From positions 1 to 13,918 of the forward strand of contig CAJTVK010000110.1 of the NCBI GenBank assembly GCA_910579645.1: DNA of 13,918 bases, in the 5' to 3' direction. A program made the translations under genes and the position numbers. How positions within the stretch are numbered: position 1 is the stretch's first letter; each line of letters opens with the position of its first letter. The notes under the pieces are model-generated. The model was given only the letters and a program-made list of their open reading frames with translations. It did not search any database and had not been told where the DNA came from. This stretch comes from an uncultured Lachnospiraceae bacterium. GTDB lineage: Bacteria; Bacillota; Clostridia; Lachnospirales; Lachnospiraceae. Of the stretch, positions 6,291 to 13,762 are shown piece by piece.

Positions 6291-7769
6291 ATGGCTCAGA
6301 ACAAAGTAAGTCAAAGTCAGGCGGACGGTGTGCAGTACCGCCGCGCCAAACTATGGCAGATAATCATGGTGGCCGCCAGCGGTTTCGTGGGCATGGGATT
6401 TTACAGCCTGATAGGGATGGCAAGCTACAGTGCCAGTATCGGATTTGGCATTGCCACAGTGGCAGTGGGAGGAATTTTAACCTTTACCCGTATTTTTGAC
6501 GCGGTTACGGATCCGATGCTGGCTTTTATCTATGATAAGGTAAATACCCGTTTCGGAAAGGTACGCGTCCTGCTGGCGGCCGGCTGGCTGATTATGGTAC
6601 TGGCTACGCTGATGATGTTTAACTGGGCAGCGGGCAAAGGCCACGGCATCGTAACTTTCGTGTTGCTGTATATACTGTACATCATCGGATATACGCTTTA
6701 TAATATGACCGGGCAAACGCTGTATGCCCTGATGACCAACGATCCGAAGCAGCGGCCGATGGTGGGCGTATGGAGCACAATTTTCAACTATGTGGTGCCG
6801 ATTACTTTAAGCATGATTTTTTATGTAGTGTTGATGCCGAAATACGGAGGTTTTAATCTGGAATTTTTAGCCTCCGTCTGCTGGGTGACGGTGGCGGTGT
6901 CCGCCGTGGGGCTGATTGCTGCCTGCATCGGTATATCGGAATTTGACCGGCCGGAAAATTTTGCGGGCACTACGGCGAAGAAAGAGAAACTGAAGCTGCG
7001 GGATATGTGGGAGGTGCTGCGGAAGAACCGCCCTCTTCAGTGCTACATCGCTTCCGGCGCTTCCGACAAGATTGCGCAGCAGGTAGCCAGCCAGACGATT
7101 ATCGGTACGATGCTGGGAGGAATTGTCATCGGCGATATGTCGATTTCCACTACGTTGACGACAGTCAGCATTCTCCCTTCCATATTGTTTGCGGTTGTGG
7201 GGGCAAAGTATGCCGGAAAGCATGGAAATAAGAGGACAATCGTAACTTGGACATATATGTGTATCTATGTAACCTGCGCAACCATTCTGTTCTTTGTTTT
7301 CTTACATATGGGAGGAAAGACAAGAAGTATTTCCACTGTTTTTCCGCTGATGGTCATTTATGTTATCCTGACTTTGGCCCTGAACGGGACAAAGATGTGC
7401 GTGACTACCGGCAACAATGCTTTCATGGCCGATGTCATTGATTTTGAACTGGATCGGGGCGGCAAATATATTCCGGCGGTGGTTTCCGGTGTCTACAGCC
7501 TGATCGATAAGCTGGTATCCTCGGTCAGTGCGTTGATTGCTACCGGTGCGGTCGCGATAATCGGCTATCGGGAGACGATGCCGCAGCCTACGGATGAACT
7601 GACGGGCGGCATTTTCTGGATGACGATGGTGCTGATGTACGGATTCCCTTTGCTTGGGTGGGTGGTCACATTAATTGCAATGCGCCAATGTTCCTTGGGA
7701 AAAGAGGAAATGGTAGAGGTTCAGAAACGGATTGCCGAAAAGAAGGCGGCAGTGAAGAATGCGGCATAA
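6291..7769 (+). CDS. GPH-family cation:glycoside symporter (MFS superfamily)
   Basis: This integral membrane transporter of the glycoside-pentoside-hexuronide:cation family (MelB/XynB type) imports a sugar or small glycoside with a cation. It has 492 residues, about twelve hydrophobic segments, and a soluble N-terminus before the first segment. The family hallmark loop after the second helix is present as DPMLAFIYDKVNTRFGKVR (74-92), with the paired Asp and Arg/Lys residues. The central cytoplasmic loop (about 217-240) and the conserved stretch FMADVIDFELDRGGKY (378-393) also fit. The start is well supported by AAAGGAGG (6275-6282) eight bases upstream. It leads an operon with a GH2 and a GH78 enzyme; the GH2 start is only 13 bases after its stop, so the two are probably translated from one mRNA. 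The substrate is unknown and is inferred to be a rhamnose-containing glycoside. Confidence 0.93.
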   Translation: MAQNKVSQSQADGVQYRRAKLWQIIMVAASGFVGMGFYSLIGMASYSASIGFGIATVAVGGILTFTRIFDAVTDPMLAFIYDKVNTRFGKVRVLLAAGWLIMVLATLMMFNWAAGKGHGIVTFVLLYILYIIGYTLYNMTGQTLYALMTNDPKQRPMVGVWSTIFNYVVPITLSMIFYVVLMPKYGGFNLEFLASVCWVTVAVSAVGLIAACIGISEFDRPENFAGTTAKKEKLKLRDMWEVLRKNRPLQCYIASGASDKIAQQVASQTIIGTMLGGIVIGDMSISTTLTTVSILPSILFAVVGAKYAGKHGNKRTIVTWTYMCIYVTCATILFFVFLHMGGKTRSISTVFPLMVIYVILTLALNGTKMCVTTGNNAFMADVIDFELDRGGKYIPAVVSGVYSLIDKLVSSVSALIATGAVAIIGYRETMPQPTDELTGGIFWMTMVLMYGFPLLGWVVTLIAMRQCSLGKEEMVEVQKRIAEKKAAVKNAA

Positions 7770-7782
7770 GGAGGGCGGCACG

Positions 7783-10014
7783 ATGAGAAGAGTGACGGAA
7801 TTAAAGGATAATTGGAAGTTTGTGAGAAACGCAAAGGATGTACGGGAGGCGGCTTCCGCGGACGGAATCCCGGTGAGCCTGCCTCATACATGGAACGCAG
7901 AGGACGGACAGGATGGGGGAAATGATTATTACAGGGGAACCTGTTGGTACTGCAGGTCTTTGGATCTGCCGGAACGGAATAAGGGGGAAAGGGTATATTT
8001 GGAATTTGACGGCGCAGCCATGTCTGCGGAAGTATATGTAAACGGGGAAAAGCTGGCACGCCATGAGGGCGGATATTCCCGCTTCCGCGTGGATATTACG
8101 GAGCATGCGGCAGGCTTGGGAAACCGGCTGGCAGTTGCCGTGGATAACTCGGACAATGGGCGCATATATCCGCAGAAAGCGGACTTTACTTTTTATGGCG
8201 GGCTGTACCGCATGGTGCGGCTGGTCACAGTGCCGGAAAATCATTTCTCCATGGATTACTGCGGCGGGGACGGCCTGAAGGTTACGCCGGCAGTGACATT
8301 GGCAGGGAAAGACGGGGAGCGGGCATCCGCATCCGTCACGGTGGAAATCTGGGCGGAAGGCAGTGCAAAGCAGGTGGCTGTCACGGTGGCGGAAGAGACG
8401 AAACAGGTTCCGGTTACGGACGGCTATGCAAAGGCAGAGTTTGTTTTGGAGAAAGTGCATCTTTGGGACGGCGCGGACGATCCTTATCTCTATTCCGCCA
8501 AGGCGGAACTGGAGGGCGGGGATGCGGTGGAGACACGTTTCGGATGCCGGGATTTCCGTATAGACCCACGGGAGGGATTTTTCCTGAACGGACGTTCTTA
8601 TCCGCTGCGCGGGGTAAGCCGGCATCAGGACCGGGCGGGAGCGGGAAATGCGCTGACATCTGCCATGCATCGGGAAGACATGGAAATCATAAAGGAAATC
8701 GGAGCCAATACGGTGCGGCTGGCACATTATCAGCATGCACAGGAATTTTATGACCTGTGTGACGAGAACGGAATTGTGGTATGGGCGGAGATTCCCTATA
8801 TTACCATGCATATGAGCGGAGGAAGGGAAAATACGTTAAGCCAGCTGCGTGAACTGATTATCCAGAATTACAATCATCCGTCCATTGTCTGCTGGGGGCT
8901 TTCCAATGAAATTACGGCGGCTAGCGCGGTGAATGAGGAACTTTTGGAGAATCACAGGGAACTGAACCGGATATGCCATGAACTGGACGGTACAAGGAAA
9001 ACGGTAATGGCGAATGTATTTATGCTGGAAACGGACAGCCCGATGCTGGAAATACCGGACATTAATAGTTATAACCTGTATTTCGGCTGGTATTTGGGCG
9101 AAATGAGGCAGACCGATGATTTCTTTGACGAATATCACAGAACTTATCCGGACCGCTGCATCGGGTTTTCCGAGTATGGGGCGGACGCAAATCCGGCATA
9201 TCATTCTTCATCGCCGGACAGGGGGGATTATACGGAGGAATATCAGTGCCTGTATCATGAACATATGCTGCGCATGATTGAAGAGCGGCCGTGGCTGTGG
9301 GCGACTCATGTATGGAATCTGTTTGATTTTGCCGCAGACGGAAGGGACGAGGGCGGCAAGCACGGGGAAAATCAGAAAGGGCTGGTAACTATGGATAGGC
9401 GGACGAAAAAGGATGCTTTCTATCTGTACAAGGCCTACTGGGGCAGGGAAGCTTTTGTCCGGCTGTGCGGCCGCCGGTATGTGGACAGGGCGGAGGAAGT
9501 GACGGAAGTGAAAGTATATTCCAATCAGCCGTCCGTGGCACTGTATGTGGACGGAAGGCTCATACAGGAGCAGAAGGGCAGCAGGATTTTCCGTTTTGAA
9601 GTTCCCCTTTCCGGAACCCATAGGATTACGGCACAGGCCGGGGCATGCAGGGATGAAATAACGGTAAAGAAAACGGCCGAGCCGAATAAGGATTATCTCT
9701 TTGTGAAAGAAGGGGATATCGTGAACTGGTTTGATAAGGAGGACTTCCGTGCCGACTGTTATTCCGTGGGGGATACGCTGGGCGAGATAGCGAAAAGCCC
9801 GGAGGCGAATGCCATCGTACAGAAAATGACGGAAAAGGCGGCTTCCAGCCGGGGGGATGTGGCGGAGAGCGTCAAAGATAATCCGGCACTGCAGCGGATG
9901 CTGCAGCGGATGACTTTGCAGAGCATGCTGAAACAGGTGGGCGATAAGATAAAGCCGGAAGAGATAAAGGCACTGAACGATGCGCTGCAGAAAATCAGGA
10001 AGGTAGCGGAGTAG
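7783..10014 (+). CDS. Glycoside hydrolase family 2 enzyme (beta-galactosidase/beta-glucuronidase type)
   Basis: This retaining beta-glycosidase has 743 residues from the start supported by AAGGAGGG (7768-7775). It shows the GH2 order: sugar-binding jelly roll (about 1-155), immunoglobulin-like domain (about 170-260) and TIM barrel (about 261-555). The acid/base residue is Glu376 (WGLSNE) and the nucleophile is Glu464 (GFSEYGA). An NxKG motif (Asn530, Lys532) is present, as in beta-glucuronidases, though some related beta-galactosidases have it too. After a beta-rich section (about 570-635), a roughly 100-residue helical tail rich in Met, Gln and Lys follows. There is no signal peptide, so it acts in the cytoplasm on imported substrate. 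It lies between the GPH symporter and a GH78 rhamnosidase. The family is certain; the sugar specificity (galactoside, glucuronide or other) is not. Confidence 0.92.
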   Translation: MRRVTELKDNWKFVRNAKDVREAASADGIPVSLPHTWNAEDGQDGGNDYYRGTCWYCRSLDLPERNKGERVYLEFDGAAMSAEVYVNGEKLARHEGGYSRFRVDITEHAAGLGNRLAVAVDNSDNGRIYPQKADFTFYGGLYRMVRLVTVPENHFSMDYCGGDGLKVTPAVTLAGKDGERASASVTVEIWAEGSAKQVAVTVAEETKQVPVTDGYAKAEFVLEKVHLWDGADDPYLYSAKAELEGGDAVETRFGCRDFRIDPREGFFLNGRSYPLRGVSRHQDRAGAGNALTSAMHREDMEIIKEIGANTVRLAHYQHAQEFYDLCDENGIVVWAEIPYITMHMSGGRENTLSQLRELIIQNYNHPSIVCWGLSNEITAASAVNEELLENHRELNRICHELDGTRKTVMANVFMLETDSPMLEIPDINSYNLYFGWYLGEMRQTDDFFDEYHRTYPDRCIGFSEYGADANPAYHSSSPDRGDYTEEYQCLYHEHMLRMIEERPWLWATHVWNLFDFAADGRDEGGKHGENQKGLVTMDRRTKKDAFYLYKAYWGREAFVRLCGRRYVDRAEEVTEVKVYSNQPSVALYVDGRLIQEQKGSRIFRFEVPLSGTHRITAQAGACRDEITVKKTAEPNKDYLFVKEGDIVNWFDKEDFRADCYSVGDTLGEIAKSPEANAIVQKMTEKAASSRGDVAESVKDNPALQRMLQRMTLQSMLKQVGDKIKPEEIKALNDALQKIRKVAE

Positions 10015-10052
10015 TCCACTGCGCCGCTGAAATTTGGACGCAAATTGGGACA

Positions 10053-10080
10053 GTGTCTTGCAGAAAGCAGTGTAAGATAC
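10053..10080 (+). other. Intergenic stem-loop between GH2 and GH78 genes
   Basis: GTGTCTTGC (10053-10061) can pair along its length with GTAAGATAC (10072-10080), with seven Watson-Crick pairs and two G-U pairs, and one further A-T pair inside, leaving an eight-base loop. No T tract follows, so it should not terminate. The 88-bp gap is much longer than the 13-bp gap upstream, and the hairpin ends just before the GGAGAGG Shine-Dalgarno (10086-10092) of the rhamnosidase gene. It may tune mRNA stability or translation. Confidence 0.4.
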
Positions 10081-10102
10081 GTCTTGGAGAGGATGGGGTA
10101 AG

Positions 10103-12295
10103 ATGCAGGAGGAACTGAAAAAATATTTCATTACGATAGACCGGGAATATAAAGAAGGGGACGTGGCGGTTTTCCGGCAGAAATTTTCCGGGGAAAAGGT
10201 AGTGCGCGCCGTGCTTCTGTCCACGGCGCTGGGAGTTTATGAGGCGGAAATCAACGGGAAGAAGGTGGGGGAGCAGATGTTTGCGCCCGGCTATACCTAT
10301 TATCCCCGCCGTGTTCTTTATCAGGAGCATGATGTAACGGAACTTTTGTCCGGAGAAGAGGGGAAGGAAAACGAACTGACCGTTTATCTGGGGCAGGGTT
10401 GGTATTGCGGAAGGTTTCTCTGCGAGAACAAAACACAGATTTATGGGGAGAAGCCGGCCGTTTCCTGGATGCTGCGGCTGAAGTTTGCCGACGGGGAGGA
10501 GAAGGTGATTCCTTCCGGCACGGAAGCGGAAGAGTTGGAATCCCCTTATGAGTATGCGGGAGAATATGACGGTGAGGTTTATTTTGCCCGCGGACGCGCA
10601 GGCGTTATCGGCCACCCGGCTGCTTTTCAGGGGAAAACGGATTTTGCGTTGGAGAAAACATTGACGGAAGTACGTGTACAGGAAGAGATGCCGGTGAAGG
10701 GCGTAACGGAGTGGGAAGGCAGGACCATTTTGGACTTCGGGCAGAATTTTGCCGGAATCGTGGAAATAGACCCGGCTTTTCTTGAGGATGAAACGGTGAC
10801 AATCCGCCACGGGGAAATACTGAACCCGGACGGAAGTCTGTATACCGCAAACTTAAGGAAAGCAAAAGCAACGGTGGTATATCATGCCGGCGGGGAGAAA
10901 AAAAAGTACCGGCCCAGGTTTACCTACATGGGATTCCGGTATATGGAACTTTCGGGAGCGGAATACCGGCCGGGGCTGATAAAGGCCTATGCTATTTATA
11001 CGGATATGGCGAGGACGGGGCAGTTTGCCTGTGAAAACGAAAAGGTGCAGAAACTCTATGAAAATCAGGTCTGGGGGCAGAAATCCAATTATGTGGAGGT
11101 GCCTACCGACTGTCCCCAGAGGGATGAGCGGATGGGATATACCGGGGACGGCCAAGTCTTTGCCCTTACCGGAGCCTATAATTTTGACACGGACTGTTTC
11201 TGGACAAATTTTCTGCGGGATCTGGAATTGGGTCAGTTGGACAATTCGGAAGGCTATGTCTGTGCCACCGTGCCGCAGACCGGCCCGGCAGGCATTGGCT
11301 TTGTCAATATGTTAGGGTGGGGGAATGCCGTCACCATCCTGCCGGAAATGATGTATTGGCAGTTTGGGAACGAGGAAGCGCTTCCTGCACAGTATGAAAG
11401 CATGAAAAAGTTTGCGGAGGCTGAAATCCGCAAGATGGAAGGAAAAAACCTATGGCTGGGAGTATCTTTGGGCGACTGGCTGGCGTTGGGAAAAGATATG
11501 GCTTGGCAGGCACGGCACAATAACCCGATTTCCAATGCTTTTATCGTACATGACCTGAAGGTGGTGAGCGAAACGGCAAAAGCACTCGGGCGGGAGGAGG
11601 ATGCGGAACGTTTCGGCAGGCAGTTCCTTGACACCCGGGATGCTTACATGCAGATGTTTGTGAAGGAAGACGGAGAAGTGGCCGATGACTACCAGTCGGC
11701 TTATATCATGGCCTTGAAATTTGTGATTCCGGAAGGGGAACTGCGCCGGAAGGTCTTAAAGAAATATGCGGAAAATGTCCGCCGGGACGGGCTCACGACA
11801 GGATTTTTTGCCACGGAGCATTTGCTTCCCCTGCTGATTGAGGCAGGCGAGACGGAACTGGCCTATGATGTCCTGCTGCAGGAAGGCTGTCCGGGATGGA
11901 TGTATCAGATCAACCGTGGAGCCACTACCACTTGGGAACGCTGGGATGCCATCCGGGAGGACGGAACCGTCAATGAGGATAAGATAACGGATGATAATAT
12001 GGTTTCTTTTAACCATTACGCTTTTGGCAGCGTGGGAGAATTTTATTATCAGTATATTTTAGGCATTAAGCCTTTGGAACCGGGGTTTAAAAAGGTGAAA
12101 ATCCAGCCGTACGCGGATAAACGGTTGGGCGGCGTGTCGGGAAGCTATCTTTCCAGAGCCGGGGAGATTAAGTCGGCATGGCGTTACGAAGGGGAGAAGC
12201 TGAAGGTTACGGTATCCGTCCCTGTGGAAGCCGAGATTTACCTTCCGGACGGCAGGGTGGAGCAGGTGCCGGCAGGGGAATACTGCTTTGGGTAG
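10103..12295 (+). CDS. Alpha-L-rhamnosidase, glycoside hydrolase family 78
   Basis: This inverting enzyme releases terminal alpha-L-rhamnose from glycosides or oligosaccharides. It has 730 residues. The N-terminal ~300 residues are the beta-sandwich domains, including the jelly-roll signature INGKKVGEQMFAPGYTYY (50-67). The (alpha/alpha)6 barrel begins near 310 with VPTDCPQRDERMGYTGD (333-349), which contains Asp336, the likely general acid Glu342, and Asp349. The likely general base is Glu612 in TTTWERWD (608-615), followed by the conserved NMVSFNHYAFGSVGE (632-646). A C-terminal beta-sandwich (about 655-730) is also usual. There is no signal peptide, so rhamnose is removed inside the cell. 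It is the last gene of the symporter-GH2-GH78 operon, closed by the terminator at 12342-12393. The start is supported by GGAGAGG ten bases upstream. Family assignment is very secure. Confidence 0.95.
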   Translation: MQEELKKYFITIDREYKEGDVAVFRQKFSGEKVVRAVLLSTALGVYEAEINGKKVGEQMFAPGYTYYPRRVLYQEHDVTELLSGEEGKENELTVYLGQGWYCGRFLCENKTQIYGEKPAVSWMLRLKFADGEEKVIPSGTEAEELESPYEYAGEYDGEVYFARGRAGVIGHPAAFQGKTDFALEKTLTEVRVQEEMPVKGVTEWEGRTILDFGQNFAGIVEIDPAFLEDETVTIRHGEILNPDGSLYTANLRKAKATVVYHAGGEKKKYRPRFTYMGFRYMELSGAEYRPGLIKAYAIYTDMARTGQFACENEKVQKLYENQVWGQKSNYVEVPTDCPQRDERMGYTGDGQVFALTGAYNFDTDCFWTNFLRDLELGQLDNSEGYVCATVPQTGPAGIGFVNMLGWGNAVTILPEMMYWQFGNEEALPAQYESMKKFAEAEIRKMEGKNLWLGVSLGDWLALGKDMAWQARHNNPISNAFIVHDLKVVSETAKALGREEDAERFGRQFLDTRDAYMQMFVKEDGEVADDYQSAYIMALKFVIPEGELRRKVLKKYAENVRRDGLTTGFFATEHLLPLLIEAGETELAYDVLLQEGCPGWMYQINRGATTTWERWDAIREDGTVNEDKITDDNMVSFNHYAFGSVGEFYYQYILGIKPLEPGFKKVKIQPYADKRLGGVSGSYLSRAGEIKSAWRYEGEKLKVTVSVPVEAEIYLPDGRVEQVPAGEYCFG

Positions 12296-12323
12296 AGCAT
12301 AAATATTCAAAAGAGCGGATGCC

Positions 12324-12352
12324 GAAAAGCATAAAAACTATAAAAGCATAAA
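12324..12352 (+). repeat. Duplicated left arm of the terminator (AAAAGCATAAA twice)
   Basis: AAAAGCATAAA occurs at 12324-12334 and again at 12342-12352, exactly 18 bases apart. The second copy is the outer left arm of the large terminator stem. The first copy could pair with the same right arm over its AAAAGCAT section, giving a looser alternative hairpin. Confidence 0.6.
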
Positions 12353-12393
12353 AGCTTAAATGCGGATTTATCTTCTTAAGCTTTTATGCTTTT
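12342..12393. terminator. Bidirectional Rho-independent terminator between convergent units
   Basis: An uninterrupted 18-bp stem pairs 12342-12359 with 12376-12393 around a 16-base loop. The outer pairs are A-T, so the stem ends in TTTT on the plus strand and, read on the minus strand, in TTTT as well. That symmetry allows it to stop transcription of both the GH78 operon (plus) and the candidate toxin-antitoxin unit (minus), which converge here. The T tracts lie within the stem rather than after it, which is usual for AT-rich bidirectional terminators. Confidence 0.8.
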
Positions 12394-12424
12394 GGTGTTT
12401 ATGCGGTATTTATGTTTACAGTGT

Positions 12425-12868
12425 TTAGGTTCCGGAATTTTCTTTCTTGTTTTTTTGCCTGTATATTTCTTTCAGATTATCAATGGCCATTTCCACATCT
12501 AAGGTATGGAATCCAAGCCAGCATTCATGCATTGTTTCGGCATCGGCGGTTTTATAGATTTGGCGGCTGCTTTCTTTTGCATAATAATGCCAATACCGAT
12601 AGGTATAACCGGCCCAGTACATGACTTCCATGGTATAGGAAGTGCCTGCTTTCTTCAGGTCGTTTACCTCGTCATCCAGTTCTTCCAGAATATACTCTTC
12701 GCCGGCCCATTGCAGCCGGTCGTAAGTGTCGTCAAGGGCTGCGGCTGTCTTGCTGTTCATAAAAGATTCTATAAACAATGGACAGTCATATCCGTTTTTC
12801 AGTGCAAGTTCAAATAGCCGCCCTTGTATATCGCAAAGCTGGCGTTTTTCAAGCGTAAAGTTTTCCAT
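12425..12868 (-). CDS. DUF3791-like protein, candidate antitoxin of the DUF3990 partner
   Basis: The predicted protein is acidic, soluble and 147 residues long, with AAGGAGGG about seven bases before its start. The N-terminal half (about 8-70) ends ALDDTYDRLQWAGEEYILEE. This resembles the hallmark of DUF3791, a short family often encoded beside DUF3990 proteins, in which a YD-L-H core precedes a GEEYIVEDI-like helix. The C-terminal half (about 77-137) is very rich in Tyr and Trp (EVMYWAGYTYRYWHYYAKES) and ends with a GFHTLDVEMAIDNLKEIY segment, which I cannot assign to a named domain. It lies 73 bp downstream of the ADP-ribosyltransferase-like gene on the same strand and ends about 32 bp before a shared bidirectional terminator. 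A role in neutralising that partner is inferred from the pairing only. No helix-turn-helix is obvious, so whether it also binds the upstream operators is open. Confidence 0.65.
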   Translation of the reverse strand: MENFTLEKRQLCDIQGRLFELALKNGYDCPLFIESFMNSKTAAALDDTYDRLQWAGEEYILEELDDEVNDLKKAGTSYTMEVMYWAGYTYRYWHYYAKESSRQIYKTADAETMHECWLGFHTLDVEMAIDNLKEIYRQKNKKENSGT

Positions 12869-12941
12869 TTTATTTTCCCTCCTTCTTTAACTGAAAGGAT
12901 ATTCGGCCTTTCTTTCCGCAAGCAAGGAGCCAAGCGGCGTA

Positions 12942-13577
12942 CTATTTGATAATTTCATCAAAAAAAAGTCCTTGACGGCGATATTTGCGGCAAATTTCAT
13001 CTGCCAAGGCAATGCCTTTGGAGCGGTTTGTTTCGCTTTCTATTTTCAGAGTGTTCCGTTCGTCTTCGGAAAGTTCCTGCTCATCAAGGATTTTTATATT
13101 CTTGCAGGCTTTTTCCGTTAAGGCAGCATATTGTTTGCCAAGCTTTAATGCCTTAAGGCAGTTAATAAGTGCAAAATCAGTAATTTCCCCATTAAAAAAG
13201 CGATCTAAAACAACAAACATTCTATCATTTGCAATATCACCGATTATCATGTCACAATTTTTACTCATGTCTGCAAGACGGTGATAGATTGGTAAGTTTT
13301 TCGCAGATTCCATTTTACCGCGATTATATGCCACTAGCAATGCCCAATCTAATCCTGCTTCTGTATTTAGAATATTAAGTCCCGATAGATTGACGCTTAA
13401 TGTGTATATTTTTGCATTTGGAAAATTGCAAATTAAAGTCAAAGGTTGGAGTTTGTCGGTTCCCATGTAAAAACCTTTGCCAAAATCACAATGCTTCCTG
13501 CTTGTGGGGGTTATGCTGCCTTGAATCCCTGATTTAGAACCATGATATAGGATTACGGTTTCATTGGAAGCAATCAT
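12942..13577 (-). CDS. DUF3990-type ADP-ribosyltransferase-like protein, candidate toxin
   Basis: The protein has 211 residues from the chosen start. Family marks are VILYHGSKSGI (8-18, with His12), DFGKGFYMGT (31-40, with Tyr37), DMIIGDIANDRMF (109-121) and LGKQYAALTEKA (146-157, with Gln149). These occupy the positions of the His, Tyr and third-motif residues of the H-Y-E type ADP-ribosyltransferase fold; a Gln in place of Glu is usual in this family as I recall it. A transferase or other NAD-dependent activity is therefore inferred, not shown. The start at 13577 has GGAGAG six bases upstream and puts the YHGS motif near the N-terminus. An in-frame ATG at 13619 with AGAAGGG is also possible and would add 14 polar residues. 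The gene is visibly more AT-rich than its neighbours, a sign of possible transfer, and it lies behind an array of operator-like sites. Confidence 0.8.
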   Translation of the reverse strand: MIASNETVILYHGSKSGIQGSITPTSRKHCDFGKGFYMGTDKLQPLTLICNFPNAKIYTLSVNLSGLNILNTEAGLDWALLVAYNRGKMESAKNLPIYHRLADMSKNCDMIIGDIANDRMFVVLDRFFNGEITDFALINCLKALKLGKQYAALTEKACKNIKILDEQELSEDERNTLKIESETNRSKGIALADEICRKYRRQGLFFDEIIK

Positions 13578-13645
13578 ATGTTTCTCTCCGGTTTCTCGGA
13601 TAGTTTTTGAATTTTTCATGGCATATCCCTTCTGTCGGTAGGTAA

Positions 13646-13699
13646 CAAAATTGTAATTTTATAGCAAAATCGTAATTTTGTAATAAATTAGTAATTTTA
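13646..13699 (-). promoter_or_regulatory. Three palindromic operator-like sites at 19-bp spacing
   Basis: Three 16-bp sites start at 13646, 13665 and 13684, exactly 19 bp apart. Each has the form CAAAAT-NGTA-ATTTTG. The middle site has perfect 6-bp arms; the outer two have one mismatch each. They cover the -10 and -35 elements of the nearest candidate promoter. This is how repressor sites of autoregulated toxin-antitoxin operons are often arranged. The binding protein is not identified. Confidence 0.65.
13658..13686 (-). promoter_or_regulatory. Extended -10 promoter within the operator array
   Basis: On the minus strand TATAAA (13663-13658) is preceded by TGC, an extended -10 arrangement. 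The -35 candidate TTATTA (13686-13681) is weak, with a 17-base spacer. Transcription would start near 13651, about 32 nt before the longer possible start codon. All of it is covered by the palindromic sites. Confidence 0.4.
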
Positions 13700-13732
13700 G
13701 GCAAACCCGATGTCCGTTGCGAAAACATTTTA

Positions 13733-13761
13733 ATTATAGCATGCAGAGTGTGGGAAGACAA
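13733..13761 (-). promoter_or_regulatory. Strong promoter upstream of the candidate toxin operon
   Basis: On the minus strand TTGTCT (13761-13756), a 17-base spacer and a perfect TATAAT (13738-13733), preceded by TGC as an extended -10, make the best promoter of the region. A transcript would start near 13726 and run through the operator array before reaching the gene. Confidence 0.55.
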
Positions 13762-13762
13762 T

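Noticed and set aside
7801..8811. Long minus-strand open frame opposite the GH2 gene, and similar ones at 9208-10224 and 9995-10810
   Set aside because: Low-complexity, Arg/His/Cys-rich translations opposite well-supported GH2 and GH78 genes; they look like shadows.
12893..12912. Hairpin GAAAGG/CCTTTC between the two toxin-antitoxin-like genes as a terminator
   Set aside because: Only six base pairs, an eight-base loop and no T tract on the minus strand. At most a weak RNA structure.
13646..13699. CRISPR-like array suggested by three regularly spaced repeats
   Set aside because: The units are only 16-19 bp, the repeats touch each other almost directly, there are no unique spacers of 30 bp or so, and no cas genes are present. 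Operator sites explain them better.
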